Shown: in pieces, positions 34,008 to 42,820 of the stretch
Numbering within the stretch: the first letter of the stretch is position 1
Layout: every line of letters starts with the position of its first letter
The notes under the pieces: generated by a model
What the model saw: only the letters and a program-made list of their open reading frames with translations
What the model was told of the DNA's origin: nothing
Databases searched by the model: none
Translations under genes and position numbers: made by a program
Assembly: GCA_023229945.1 (NCBI GenBank)
Contig: JALNYH010000014.1
Span: 1 to 50,815 of the forward strand
DNA: 50,815 nucleotides
Origin: Arcobacteraceae bacterium
Lineage (GTDB): Bacteria; Campylobacterota; Campylobacteria; Campylobacterales; Arcobacteraceae
Reading direction: 5' to 3'

Positions 34008-36707
34008 ATGGATAGTATAGTCAAAATAAAAAATCTGTATTATACTTATAGCAAGATAGAAGTTTTGAATAATATTACTCTTGATATTCCAAGTGGATGT
34101 ATGGTAGGGTTTATAGGTCCAGATGGTGTTGGAAAATCAACATTACTTTCTATAATATCAGGTGTAAGACAAATACAATCAGGTAAAGTTGAAGTGTTTG
34201 GTGGTGATATTAGTGATAAAAACTATAGAAAAAGAATTCATCCACGCATTGCATATATGCCTCAAGGTCTTGGTAAAAATTTGTATATGAGTCTTAGTGT
34301 TTATGAAAATTTGGAATTTTTTGGGAGATTATTTGGTTTAGAAAAAAAAGATAGACAAATTAGAATTGATGAGCTTCTAAAAAGTATTGGATTATATGAT
34401 TTTAAAGATAGAGTTGTAGGGAAATTATCAGGAGGTATGAAACAAAAACTGGGACTTTGTTGTGCTTTGATTCATGATCCAGACTTACTTATCCTAGATG
34501 AACCAACAACAGGTGTTGATCCACTATCAAGACGACAATTTTGGGAGTTGATAGAATCTATAAAAATTCATTTGAAAGATATGAGTATATTGGTTGCTAC
34601 TGCTTATATGGAAGAAGCTTCAAGATTTGATTATATTATCTCAATCAATGATGGTAAAGTGCTAAGTACTTCAACACCACAAGAGCTTCTTGAAAATACT
34701 CATACAACTAGTATAGATGATGCTTTTATAAATTTACTTCCAAAAGAAAAAAGAATTTCACACCACAAAATAGTTATACCAAAACGAGATACCTTAAGTG
34801 ATATCATAGCAATAGAAGCAAATAATCTAACTATGAAATTTGGTGATTTTACAGCAGTTGATAATGTGAGTTTTAAGATATTTCAAGGGGAGATTTTTGG
34901 CTTTTTAGGTTCTAATGGATGTGGAAAAACAACTACTATGAAGATGTTGACAGGACTTCTTCCCTCTAGTGATGGTAATATAAAACTTTTTGGAGAATCT
35001 ATAAATAAAAATAGCTTTGAAATGAGAAAAAATGTTGGATATATGACTCAATCATTTTCTTTGTATAATGAACTCACTGTTAAGCAGAATATGAAACTTC
35101 ATGCACAATTATATCAGATTAAGAGTACTTTGATTGATTCAAGAGTTGATGAAATGATAAATTATTTTTTATTGAAGAAATATGAAAACACATTAGCCTC
35201 TGATTTGCCTCTTGGGCTAAAACAAAGGCTTTCATTGGCAGTTGCAGTGATTCATAAGCCAAAAATGCTTATCCTTGATGAGCCAACATCAGGTGTTGAC
35301 CCAATCTCAAGAGATATATTCTGGGAGTTTTTGATAAGGTTATCAAGGGAAGACGGAGTCACTATTTTTGTATCAACTCACTTTATGAATGAAGGTGAAA
35401 GATGTGATAGAATTTCTTTAATGCATCAAGGAAAAGTTCTTATAAGCAATCCACCAAAAGAAATTATCCACTCTAAAGCCAAAGATAACCTTGAAGAAGC
35501 ATTTGTTGAATATTTATATGAAGCAATTGGAGAAAAACAACAAAAGAAACAAGTCCTAACCATCAATCAAAATCCTCACAAAAAAACAAATGATATTTTT
35601 TCATTATTGAGATTTTTTGGATATGCTTATAAAGAATCATTAGAACTTATAAGAGATCCTGTAAGATTAGTATTTGCACTTTTGGGTACTATTATTTTAA
35701 TGTTTGTTATGGGATTTGGTATAAGTATGGATGTGGAAGATTTGAAATTCTCTGTTTTAGATAATGATCAAAGTCCACAAAGTAGAAATTACATCCAAAA
35801 TATTTCTGGTTCAAGATATTTTTTAGAACAAGAATCACTTGTTTCATATGATGACTTGGATAAGAAAATGCAAAATGGTGGGATAAGTATAGCAATAGAA
35901 ATTCCACCAGAATTTGGTCGTAATCTACTCAAAGGTAACAATGTAGAAATAGGAGTTTGGATTGATGGTAGCCAGTCTTTTAGGGCTGAGACCATAAAAG
36001 GATATGTGCAAGGGCTTCATTCAGATTATCTTTCAAAACTATCAAACTCCAATGAAACAGCACTTTTTGATATACAGATGAGGTACAGATATAATCAAGA
36101 TTTTAAAAGTATTTATTCAATGGTTCCAGCAATTATCCCTATGCTTTTGATTTTTATACCGTCAATTCTTATGGCTTTGAGTGTGGTAAGAGAAAAGGAA
36201 CTAGGTTCAATAACAAACTTTTATGCCACTCCAGTTACAAAACTTGAATTCTTACTTGGCAAGCAATTACCATATATTTTTGTAAGTATGTTGAGTTTTA
36301 TTGGTTTAGTTCTTCTTTCAATTTATATTTTTGAAGTCCCACTAAAAGGGAGTTTTATTTTATTGTTTGTTGCAACATTATTGTATGTCATAGTCACTAC
36401 AGGTATTGGAATGCTTTTTTCAGCATTTACAAAAACACAAATTGCAGCTTTGATGGGAACAGCTATTTTTACACTATTGCCAACTGTTACTTTTTCAGGA
36501 CTTACAAATCCTATTAGTTCTTTAGAAGGAGTTGGTGCATTTATCGGCAATATTTTCCCTGCAACTTATTATATCAATATAAGTCGCGGTATTTTTAGTA
36601 AAGATATAGGTTTTGATAGTTTATATTTTGATTTTTTTGTCCTTTTTATTACAATATTTGTTATAACCACACTTAGTGCATTGCTACTTAAAAAACAGGA
36701 AAGCTAA
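34008..36707 (+). CDS. ABC exporter: two ATPase domains fused to ABC-2 permease (RbbA/YhiH-like)
   Basis: 899 residues. ATPase 1 (about 5-240): Walker A GPDGVGKST, signature LSGGMKQKLGLCCALIHDPDLLILDEPTTGVDP. ATPase 2 (about 265-500): Walker A GSNGCGKTT, degenerate signature LPLGLKQRLSLAVAVIHKPKMLILDEPTSGVDP. Then an ABC-2 permease (about 530-899) with one N-terminal helix, a periplasmic domain and five more helices. The fused double ATPase plus permease, including LPLGLKQ in place of LSGGQ, is the RbbA/YhiH type. The downstream permease overlaps by 1 bp and should complete the transporter with the HlyD adaptor and TolC. Confidence 0.94.
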   Translation: MDSIVKIKNLYYTYSKIEVLNNITLDIPSGCMVGFIGPDGVGKSTLLSIISGVRQIQSGKVEVFGGDISDKNYRKRIHPRIAYMPQGLGKNLYMSLSVYENLEFFGRLFGLEKKDRQIRIDELLKSIGLYDFKDRVVGKLSGGMKQKLGLCCALIHDPDLLILDEPTTGVDPLSRRQFWELIESIKIHLKDMSILVATAYMEEASRFDYIISINDGKVLSTSTPQELLENTHTTSIDDAFINLLPKEKRISHHKIVIPKRDTLSDIIAIEANNLTMKFGDFTAVDNVSFKIFQGEIFGFLGSNGCGKTTTMKMLTGLLPSSDGNIKLFGESINKNSFEMRKNVGYMTQSFSLYNELTVKQNMKLHAQLYQIKSTLIDSRVDEMINYFLLKKYENTLASDLPLGLKQRLSLAVAVIHKPKMLILDEPTSGVDPISRDIFWEFLIRLSREDGVTIFVSTHFMNEGERCDRISLMHQGKVLISNPPKEIIHSKAKDNLEEAFVEYLYEAIGEKQQKKQVLTINQNPHKKTNDIFSLLRFFGYAYKESLELIRDPVRLVFALLGTIILMFVMGFGISMDVEDLKFSVLDNDQSPQSRNYIQNISGSRYFLEQESLVSYDDLDKKMQNGGISIAIEIPPEFGRNLLKGNNVEIGVWIDGSQSFRAETIKGYVQGLHSDYLSKLSNSNETALFDIQMRYRYNQDFKSIYSMVPAIIPMLLIFIPSILMALSVVREKELGSITNFYATPVTKLEFLLGKQLPYIFVSMLSFIGLVLLSIYIFEVPLKGSFILLFVATLLYVIVTTGIGMLFSAFTKTQIAALMGTAIFTLLPTVTFSGLTNPISSLEGVGAFIGNIFPATYYINISRGIFSKDIGFDSLYFDFFVLFITIFVITTLSALLLKKQES

Positions 36708-37822
36708 TGAGTAGATATATTTTCAATATTTATCGTTTGATGATTAAAGAGTTTCAAACTCTTTTCAAAGACAAAGTGATACTTATTTTGATAGTTTATT
36801 CTTTTAGTGTTGCAGTATATATTGGTGCTAAGGCAACATCAACAGAGCTTGTAAATGCTCCAATAGCTTTTGTTGATGAAGATAGAAGTATCCTTTCTCA
36901 AAGATTGATAGATTCTTTTTATAAGCCAATGTTCAATAATCCATTGCTTATTTCTTATAGTGAAATGGATAAAGGTATGGATAGGGGATTATATACTTTT
37001 ACCATAGTCATACCAAGTGGTTTTGAAAAAGATATGATTAATGGTACAAAAACACAAATACAACTCAATATAGATGCTACTAGGATGTCTCAAGCTGGTA
37101 TTGGTGCTGGATATATTTCACAAATTATCACACAAGAAATAAATAGCTTTTTTAAAATCCCATCAAGTACGGTTTCAATAGATATTATTTCTACATATAA
37201 GTACAATCCAAATCTTACAGGTACTTGGTTTGGAAGTATAAATGAAGTTATAGATAATATTATGACATTTTCTATTTTATTAGCTGCAGCGACACTTATG
37301 AGAGAAAGAGAACATGGCACAATAGAACATCTTCTTGTAATGCCTGTAGATACTATAGAAATTATGTTAGCCAAAGTTTTATCTACTATGATAGTTATTT
37401 TGATTAGTGTGATTTTTTCTTTATATTTTATAGTAGATATGTTTTTAAATGTACCTCTAGCTGGCTCTATGGGATTATTTTTGTTTAGTTCATTTTTAGT
37501 TCTTTTTGCGACAAGTTCAATAGGTATTTTTATAGGTACTATTACGAAATCAATGCCACAGCTTGGAATGATGTTTATTCTAGTTGTTCTTCCTCTTATG
37601 ATGCTTTCCGGTGGAATAACACCATATGAAAGTATGCCAGAAATATTGCAATATATTATGGGCTTATCCCCTACAACACATTTTATAGAAGTAGCTCAAG
37701 CTATTTTATTTAGAGGTGCTAATATTGATGTAGTATGGAAAAATTTAGTTGCAATAGTTGCGATAGGTTTATTTTTCTTTATATTTGCATTATTAACTCT
37801 CAAAAAAAATTTAGAATCATAA
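36707..37822 (+). CDS. ABC-2 type permease (YhhJ-like)
   Basis: 371 residues: one transmembrane helix near residue 25-45, a periplasmic domain (about 50-175), then five helices including AATLMREREHGTIEHLLVMPVDTIEIMLAKVLSTM, the ABC-2 signature, and LVVLPLMMLSGGITPYESMPEILQYIMGLSPTTHFIEVAQAILFRG. Second membrane subunit of the exporter with the upstream fusion protein. Last gene of the efflux operon; the following 117 bp to the next gene are extremely AT-rich and carry no clear terminator. Confidence 0.94.
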   Translation: MSRYIFNIYRLMIKEFQTLFKDKVILILIVYSFSVAVYIGAKATSTELVNAPIAFVDEDRSILSQRLIDSFYKPMFNNPLLISYSEMDKGMDRGLYTFTIVIPSGFEKDMINGTKTQIQLNIDATRMSQAGIGAGYISQIITQEINSFFKIPSSTVSIDIISTYKYNPNLTGTWFGSINEVIDNIMTFSILLAAATLMREREHGTIEHLLVMPVDTIEIMLAKVLSTMIVILISVIFSLYFIVDMFLNVPLAGSMGLFLFSSFLVLFATSSIGIFIGTITKSMPQLGMMFILVVLPLMMLSGGITPYESMPEILQYIMGLSPTTHFIEVAQAILFRGANIDVVWKNLVAIVAIGLFFFIFALLTLKKNLES

Positions 37823-37939
37823 ATTAAAAAATTGAGTTAAATTATGAGTAATGATTATTTTATAAAGAATTATTATTGAAAGACAATTATAATTAAGTTA
37901 TATTTTGTTAAAATAAGCAAAAAAATAACAAGGCATATA

Positions 37940-40177
37940 GTGATGATTTGTTGTAGGAATGAAAAAACATATGATATTATAGTAGTAGGGGCAGGTCCTA
38001 TAGGAATAGAAACTGCAGCACTTGCAACAATAAATGGCTATAAAGTGCTTGTATTAGAATCAGGTGATGATATGGCTTATAATATGCAGAGGTTTGCTTA
38101 CCTTGATATGTTTAGCCCATGGTATTATAATTATTCACCTTATGGGATAAATTTATTAAAATCAAATGGTATTTTTACTACGCCAAAAAGTGATTATGAA
38201 CCAACAGAAGAATATATAACAAATTATTTAAAGCCTTTATCCAAACTTGCAGATTTTAAAATAGAGTATAATACAAAAGTTATAAAAATAGGGAAACAAC
38301 AGATAGCAAAGACTGATTTAGTTGGCTCAAATCGAAGTAAATATCCTTTTAGACTTCTTTGTGAGGCTAATGGTAAAGAAGAGTTTTTTTATGCTTCAAA
38401 AGTGATTGATACAAGTGGAGTATATGACAATCCTTTATTCTTGGGTGAAGGTAGAATCCCAGCTATAAATGAGAAAAATCTAAAAAATGAAATCCATTAT
38501 CAAGCAATCGACAAAGAAAAATATCAAGATAAACTTAGAGGAAAGAAAAGCTTACTCATAGGGACAACTTGCTGTACATCCAAAAGTGTAATAGAACTCA
38601 AAAAATTCATCTCACAAGATAGAAATACAAAAATTATTTATATTAATGAATCTGGACTAAAGCCATATATCCACCAGCTAAAAAATGATATATTCCCAAA
38701 AAGAGTAGATGGAATAAATTTAGCCAATGAATTTCTTGATTCATTCCATCCTCAAGTAAAGGTGATAGAAAAGTCTTCAGTTTTTAAAATAGAAAAATAC
38801 AATGATAGTTTTAAAGTATATTTAAATAGTAAAAATGGTGTAAATGAGATAGAAGTAGATAATATTATTTCAAATTGTGGCTTCAAAGCAGATAATTCAT
38901 TGTATGAAGAACTTCAAGTCCATGAATGTTACGCTTCACACTCTCCTATGAATCTAGCAACAGCTATGCTAGAGGACACAATAGATTGCAGACTTACTCC
39001 AAATGCTTTAAGTGTAGATACACTAAGCAATCCAGAACCAGATTTTTTTATACTAGGAGCTAAAAGCTATGGTAGAAATCAAGGTTTTTCACTTCATATT
39101 GGAATAGGTCAGATAATTGAGCTTTTCGCTAGATTAACGAATAAAGATGTATTACAATTTAGTGCAACTGATGAACCAAAACAAAAAGAGGTTGTATTTG
39201 TAGTAAAAAAAGAGGAAGTTTTATCTTCAAAGACTGCACCAACCCCAGCAAAAGTAGTAGCCACAAAAGAAGAAAAATACAAAACAATAGCAGAAAACTT
39301 GCAAGAAGTTATATTTGAAACAGACTTAAAACAAAAGATTACCTACCTAAGCCCATCTTGGAAAATAATGACAGGCTTTGAGATAGATGACTTTATAGGA
39401 CTTGATTGGCAAGTTTTACTTGATGATGATTCAAGGTCACAAGGTGTATGTCAATGTAATGCCTTTATGTCAAACAAACTTGAAGAATATCATGAAGAGT
39501 TCAAAATAAAGTGCAAAGATGGCAGTGTCAAATGGGTTGAAGTACGAGCTTCAGTATTGATAGATTATAATGGTGTTGCATTTGGTACAATAGGTTCAAT
39601 GGTAGATATTACACAAAGAGTTGAGATATTGAATGAGTTAAAAATAAGAAATAAGCAACTAGATGAGTTATCAATAACAGATGAATTGTCAGATTTATAT
39701 AATAGAAGATATTTTAATGAAATGTTACCCAAAGAATTTGATAGAGCATTAAGAAGTAAAAGCGATTTTGCCCTTGCAATGTGTGATATAGACTATTTCA
39801 AACCATACAATGATACATATGGGCATCAAAAAGGTGATGAAGTAATACAAGAAGTTGCAAAAGTCTTAAAAAATAGTTTCAATAGACAAATAGATGTTGT
39901 GGCGAGATATGGAGGAGAAGAATTTGTGATAATCTTACCTGCAACCCCAAAAGATGATGCCATAAAATTGCTTGATAATGTAAGAAAAGAGATAGAAAAT
40001 CTAAAAATAGAACATATTAATTCAAAAGTATCAAAATACATCACCGTGAGTTTTGGAATGGTTTGTGGAAAAATAAAAAGTTCACATATGTCAAATAAGC
40101 TTTTCAATAAATCAGATGAAGCTTTATATGCAAGTAAGAAAAATGGAAGAAATCAGCTCACAGTTGTAGATATATAG
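37940..40177 (+). CDS. Flavin oxidoreductase-PAS-GGDEF fusion (diguanylate cyclase)
   Basis: 745 residues without signal or membrane helices. Domain 1 (about 10-400): FAD-binding Rossmann DIIVVGAGPIGIETAALA, a FAD-oxidoreductase body resembling flavin monooxygenase/YpdA-type proteins, and the late FILGAKSYGRNQGFSLHIGIGQI. The second nucleotide site, normally GxGxSA, reads LLIGTTCCTSKS (about 206-216), with a Cys pair and no glycine motif. A linker (410-445) leads to a PAS domain (447-560: IFETDLKQKITYLSPSWKIMTGF...VDITQR) and GGDEF (578-740) with active-site RYGGEEF and an intact RxxD inhibitory site (RQID, 649-652). So it should make c-di-GMP under flavin or PAS control. GTG 37940 or ATG 37943 may be the start. 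It follows the efflux operon by 117 bp. Confidence 0.9.
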   Translation: MMICCRNEKTYDIIVVGAGPIGIETAALATINGYKVLVLESGDDMAYNMQRFAYLDMFSPWYYNYSPYGINLLKSNGIFTTPKSDYEPTEEYITNYLKPLSKLADFKIEYNTKVIKIGKQQIAKTDLVGSNRSKYPFRLLCEANGKEEFFYASKVIDTSGVYDNPLFLGEGRIPAINEKNLKNEIHYQAIDKEKYQDKLRGKKSLLIGTTCCTSKSVIELKKFISQDRNTKIIYINESGLKPYIHQLKNDIFPKRVDGINLANEFLDSFHPQVKVIEKSSVFKIEKYNDSFKVYLNSKNGVNEIEVDNIISNCGFKADNSLYEELQVHECYASHSPMNLATAMLEDTIDCRLTPNALSVDTLSNPEPDFFILGAKSYGRNQGFSLHIGIGQIIELFARLTNKDVLQFSATDEPKQKEVVFVVKKEEVLSSKTAPTPAKVVATKEEKYKTIAENLQEVIFETDLKQKITYLSPSWKIMTGFEIDDFIGLDWQVLLDDDSRSQGVCQCNAFMSNKLEEYHEEFKIKCKDGSVKWVEVRASVLIDYNGVAFGTIGSMVDITQRVEILNELKIRNKQLDELSITDELSDLYNRRYFNEMLPKEFDRALRSKSDFALAMCDIDYFKPYNDTYGHQKGDEVIQEVAKVLKNSFNRQIDVVARYGGEEFVIILPATPKDDAIKLLDNVRKEIENLKIEHINSKVSKYITVSFGMVCGKIKSSHMSNKLFNKSDEALYASKKNGRNQLTVVDI

Positions 40178-40203
40178 ACAATCTAATCTATTCTTAATAT
40201 AAT
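40175..40203 (+). promoter_or_regulatory. tRNA-Arg promoter
   Basis: TAGACA (40175-40180), 17-bp spacer, perfect TATAAT (40198-40203). It overlaps the stop codon of the upstream diguanylate cyclase gene and would start transcription about 20 nt before the tRNA. Confidence 0.65.
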
Positions 40204-40228
40204 AAATAGTAAAATTCCAATCTAAAAT

Positions 40229-40305
40229 GCGTCCATAGCTCAGCTGGATAGAGCAACAGTTTGCGGTACTGTGGGTCAGGGGTTCGAATCCCTTTGGGCG
40301 CACCA
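40229..40305 (+). tRNA. tRNA-Arg(GCG)
   Basis: 77-nt cloverleaf with encoded CCA. Acceptor GCGTCCA/TGGGCGC (one G-U pair), D arm AGCTCAGCTGGATAGAGC, anticodon stem ACAGT/ACTGT with loop TTGCGGT, anticodon GCG at 40263-40265, T arm CAGGGGTTCGAATCCCTT. GCG reads Arg CGC and CGU. Most bacteria instead use an ACG anticodon edited to inosine by TadA. Confidence 0.95.
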
Positions 40306-40417
40306 CTATAAATAATTCTCTATGCTAATTCTAGTAACAACTCAATTTTCTATTCAATTTACTAAAAGTACTTTATATTGCTTATAGTAAAATCTATATT
40401 GCATTATAATAGATAGA

Positions 40418-40449
40418 TTAAAGTATGAAAAAACTTTTTCATACTTTAA
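40418..40449. terminator. Strong bidirectional terminator
   Basis: TTAAAGTATGAAAAA (40418-40432) and TTTTTCATACTTTAA (40435-40449) are perfect 15-bp reverse complements around a 2-nt centre, with A- and T-runs at the inner end on both strands. It lies between the convergent tRNA-Arg and the DsrE-like gene, 7 bp from the latter's stop codon. Confidence 0.8.
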
Positions 40450-40456
40450 ACACATA

Positions 40457-40882
40457 TTAATAACTTAAAATTTGTCTATTTTTATCTAAGATTTTATCAG
40501 TTACTAAAGAAGGGTTAGCAACTTTTACACCATCTATCAAATCTGTTGCACTTTTATTTGCATTAGGCATATATGGAGGACAAACTTCTACATTTACACC
40601 TTTTGATATAAGGTTTTTCAACATCATCTGGGGTGACTGATCTTTTGGTTTAAGAAGAACTTCTTTTGATCCTTTGATTACCAAATCGCCTCCTTTACCA
40701 CACATTAAAATCTCAACATTAGCACCTTTTTGTAATGCTTGAGTTGATATAACCATAGACATCATTTGAGTCACTGAATCTTCAGTTGTAACAACAACAA
40801 ATAAATTTTTGTCATTTTCTACAGCAAACGCTGATACACCTAAAACTGATGCCACTAATGTAGCTAAAATGCTTTTTTTCAT
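40457..40882 (-). CDS. Periplasmic DsrE/F-like protein
   Basis: 141 residues: signal peptide (about 1-20, LVASVLGVSAFA) and a DsrE-like alpha/beta domain opening LFVVVTTEDSVTQMMSMVISTQALQKGANVEILMCGKGGDLV, then MLKNLISKGVNVEVCPPYMPN. Both family Cys positions, in MCGKGG and EVCPPYMP, are present. DsrE-type proteins carry or relay sulfur as persulfides; the exported forms are common in sulfur-oxidising campylobacters. AAGGAG lies before the start. It stands alone, facing a strong terminator. The 297 bp upstream (40883-41179), shared with pyrG, show no other gene. Confidence 0.82.
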   Translation of the reverse strand: MKKSILATLVASVLGVSAFAVENDKNLFVVVTTEDSVTQMMSMVISTQALQKGANVEILMCGKGGDLVIKGSKEVLLKPKDQSPQMMLKNLISKGVNVEVCPPYMPNANKSATDLIDGVKVANPSLVTDKILDKNRQILSY

Positions 40883-41179
40883 AAAAATCTCCTTTGATTG
40901 AAAAAGTGGTGTAATGTTATACTTTGTATTCTAAGAAGGTAATAGTATCTCAAAACAAATTTTTTAATATAAGATTTATTTAATATTATCATTCGTTGAT
41001 ATTATAAATGTATATTTTTTGTAACTATTTATAGAAAACATATTTTATACTTCATGAAACTTATGAAATATTGAAAACTTCTTTATCCTCATCTTTGTTA
41101 AATCAAACTCTCAACTTCATTATGGTAAAATCCCAAAATATTAATACATACATAAATACTAAAAGTCAAGGCAATATAA

Positions 41180-42820
41180 ATGGTAAAACAAACTACAGTA
41201 CAATCTCCTGTTAAGTATATATTCGTAACTGGTGGAGTTTTAAGCTCACTCGGTAAGGGTATTACATCAGCTTCAATAGCAGCTCTTCTTAAGCAATCAG
41301 GATTTAATGTAAGTATGCTTAAAATTGACCCATATCTCAATGTAGATCCAGGCACAATGAGTCCATTAGAACATGGTGAAGTTTTCGTAACAGCTGATGG
41401 TGCTGAGACAGATTTGGATATTGGACATTATGAAAGATTTATAGATGCAACATTATCAAAAATGAACAACTTTACAACAGGTCAGGTTTATCAATCTGTT
41501 CTCAAAAGAGAAAGAGAAGGTGGCTATTTAGGGAAAACTATTCAAGTTATACCTCATGTTGTTGATGAGATTAAAGATAGGATTTTTGCTGCTGGAAAAG
41601 GTCATGACTTTTTGATAGTAGAGCTTGGTGGAACTGTTGGAGATATTGAAGGATTGCCTTTTATGGAGTCTATTAGAGAAATAAGACATGATTTAGGGTC
41701 AAATCAAGTTATGTCTATTCATGTGACTTTGATTCCTTATATAGCAGCAGCTGGTGAGCTCAAAACAAAACCAACTCAACATTCAGTTCAAGAACTTAGA
41801 AGAATTGGTATAGCTCCACATATGTTAGTATGTAGAACAGAACAAAAATTACCACGAGATTTGAGAAAAAAACTAGCTTTAAGTTGTGATGTACCTGAAG
41901 ATTCAGTTATTGAAGCAGGTGATGCTCAAAGTATTTATCAAGTACCACTAAATTTCTTAAAAGAAGATATTCTCACACCAATAGCTAGACATTTTGGACT
42001 TGAAAAAATAGTACCAAGTATGGATGAATGGGACAATCTTGTAAAACAAATTATTGCACCAAAACATGAAATAAGTGTTGCGTTTGTAGGAAAATACCTT
42101 GATTTAAAAGAATCATACAAATCACTAATTGAGGCACTTTTACACGCAGGTGCTCATCTTGATACAAAAATCAATATTCACTGGTGTGATTCTGAAGATA
42201 TTGAAGAAAGAGGGGCTCAAGAATTTTTACAAAATAGTGATTGTATCTTGGTTGCTGGTGGGTTTGGTAGTAGAGGAGTTGAAGGCAAAATAGCTTCTAT
42301 CAAATATGCAAGAGAAAATAAAATCCCATTTTTGGGTATTTGTCTTGGTATGCAACTTTCTATTATTGAATATGGAAGAAATGTACTTGGTTTATCTGGT
42401 GCAAATTCTATAGAGTTTGACAAAGATGCAACTGAACCTATGATTTATCTAATAGATGAGTTTTTAGATCAATCTGGAAACAAACAACTTCGTACTTCAA
42501 CTTCACCAATGGGTGGAACTATGAGACTTGGTGAATATCCATTTGAGCCAAAACAAGGGACAAAACTTCAAAAAGCATATGGAAATGAAAAGATTTATTT
42601 CGAAAGACATAGACATAGATATGAAGCAAACCCAAAATACAAAAAAGTTCTTGAAGATGCTGGAATGATTATTTGTGGAGAATCAGATGGTCTGATTGAA
42701 GCTATAGAAATCAAAGATCACCCTTGGTTTGTAGCAGTACAATTCCATCCAGAATTCACATCTCATCTTCAAACTCCAAATCCAATTATTTTAGAGTTTA
42801 TAAAACAAAGCAAAAAATAA
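41180..42820 (+). CDS. pyrG: CTP synthase
   Basis: 546 residues. Amidoligase domain (about 8-275): KYIFVTGGVLSSLGKGITSASIAALLK with the P-loop-like KGITSAS, MLKIDPYLNVDPGTMSPLEHGEVFV. Glutaminase domain (about 295-540) with nucleophile Cys in FLGICLGMQLSIIEYGRNVLG and the terminal His/Glu of VQFHPEFTS. It converts UTP to CTP using glutamine nitrogen. The stop codon abuts the recJ start, so the two are co-transcribed. AAGG precedes the ATG. Confidence 0.98.
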   Translation: MVKQTTVQSPVKYIFVTGGVLSSLGKGITSASIAALLKQSGFNVSMLKIDPYLNVDPGTMSPLEHGEVFVTADGAETDLDIGHYERFIDATLSKMNNFTTGQVYQSVLKREREGGYLGKTIQVIPHVVDEIKDRIFAAGKGHDFLIVELGGTVGDIEGLPFMESIREIRHDLGSNQVMSIHVTLIPYIAAAGELKTKPTQHSVQELRRIGIAPHMLVCRTEQKLPRDLRKKLALSCDVPEDSVIEAGDAQSIYQVPLNFLKEDILTPIARHFGLEKIVPSMDEWDNLVKQIIAPKHEISVAFVGKYLDLKESYKSLIEALLHAGAHLDTKINIHWCDSEDIEERGAQEFLQNSDCILVAGGFGSRGVEGKIASIKYARENKIPFLGICLGMQLSIIEYGRNVLGLSGANSIEFDKDATEPMIYLIDEFLDQSGNKQLRTSTSPMGGTMRLGEYPFEPKQGTKLQKAYGNEKIYFERHRHRYEANPKYKKVLEDAGMIICGESDGLIEAIEIKDHPWFVAVQFHPEFTSHLQTPNPIILEFIKQSKK

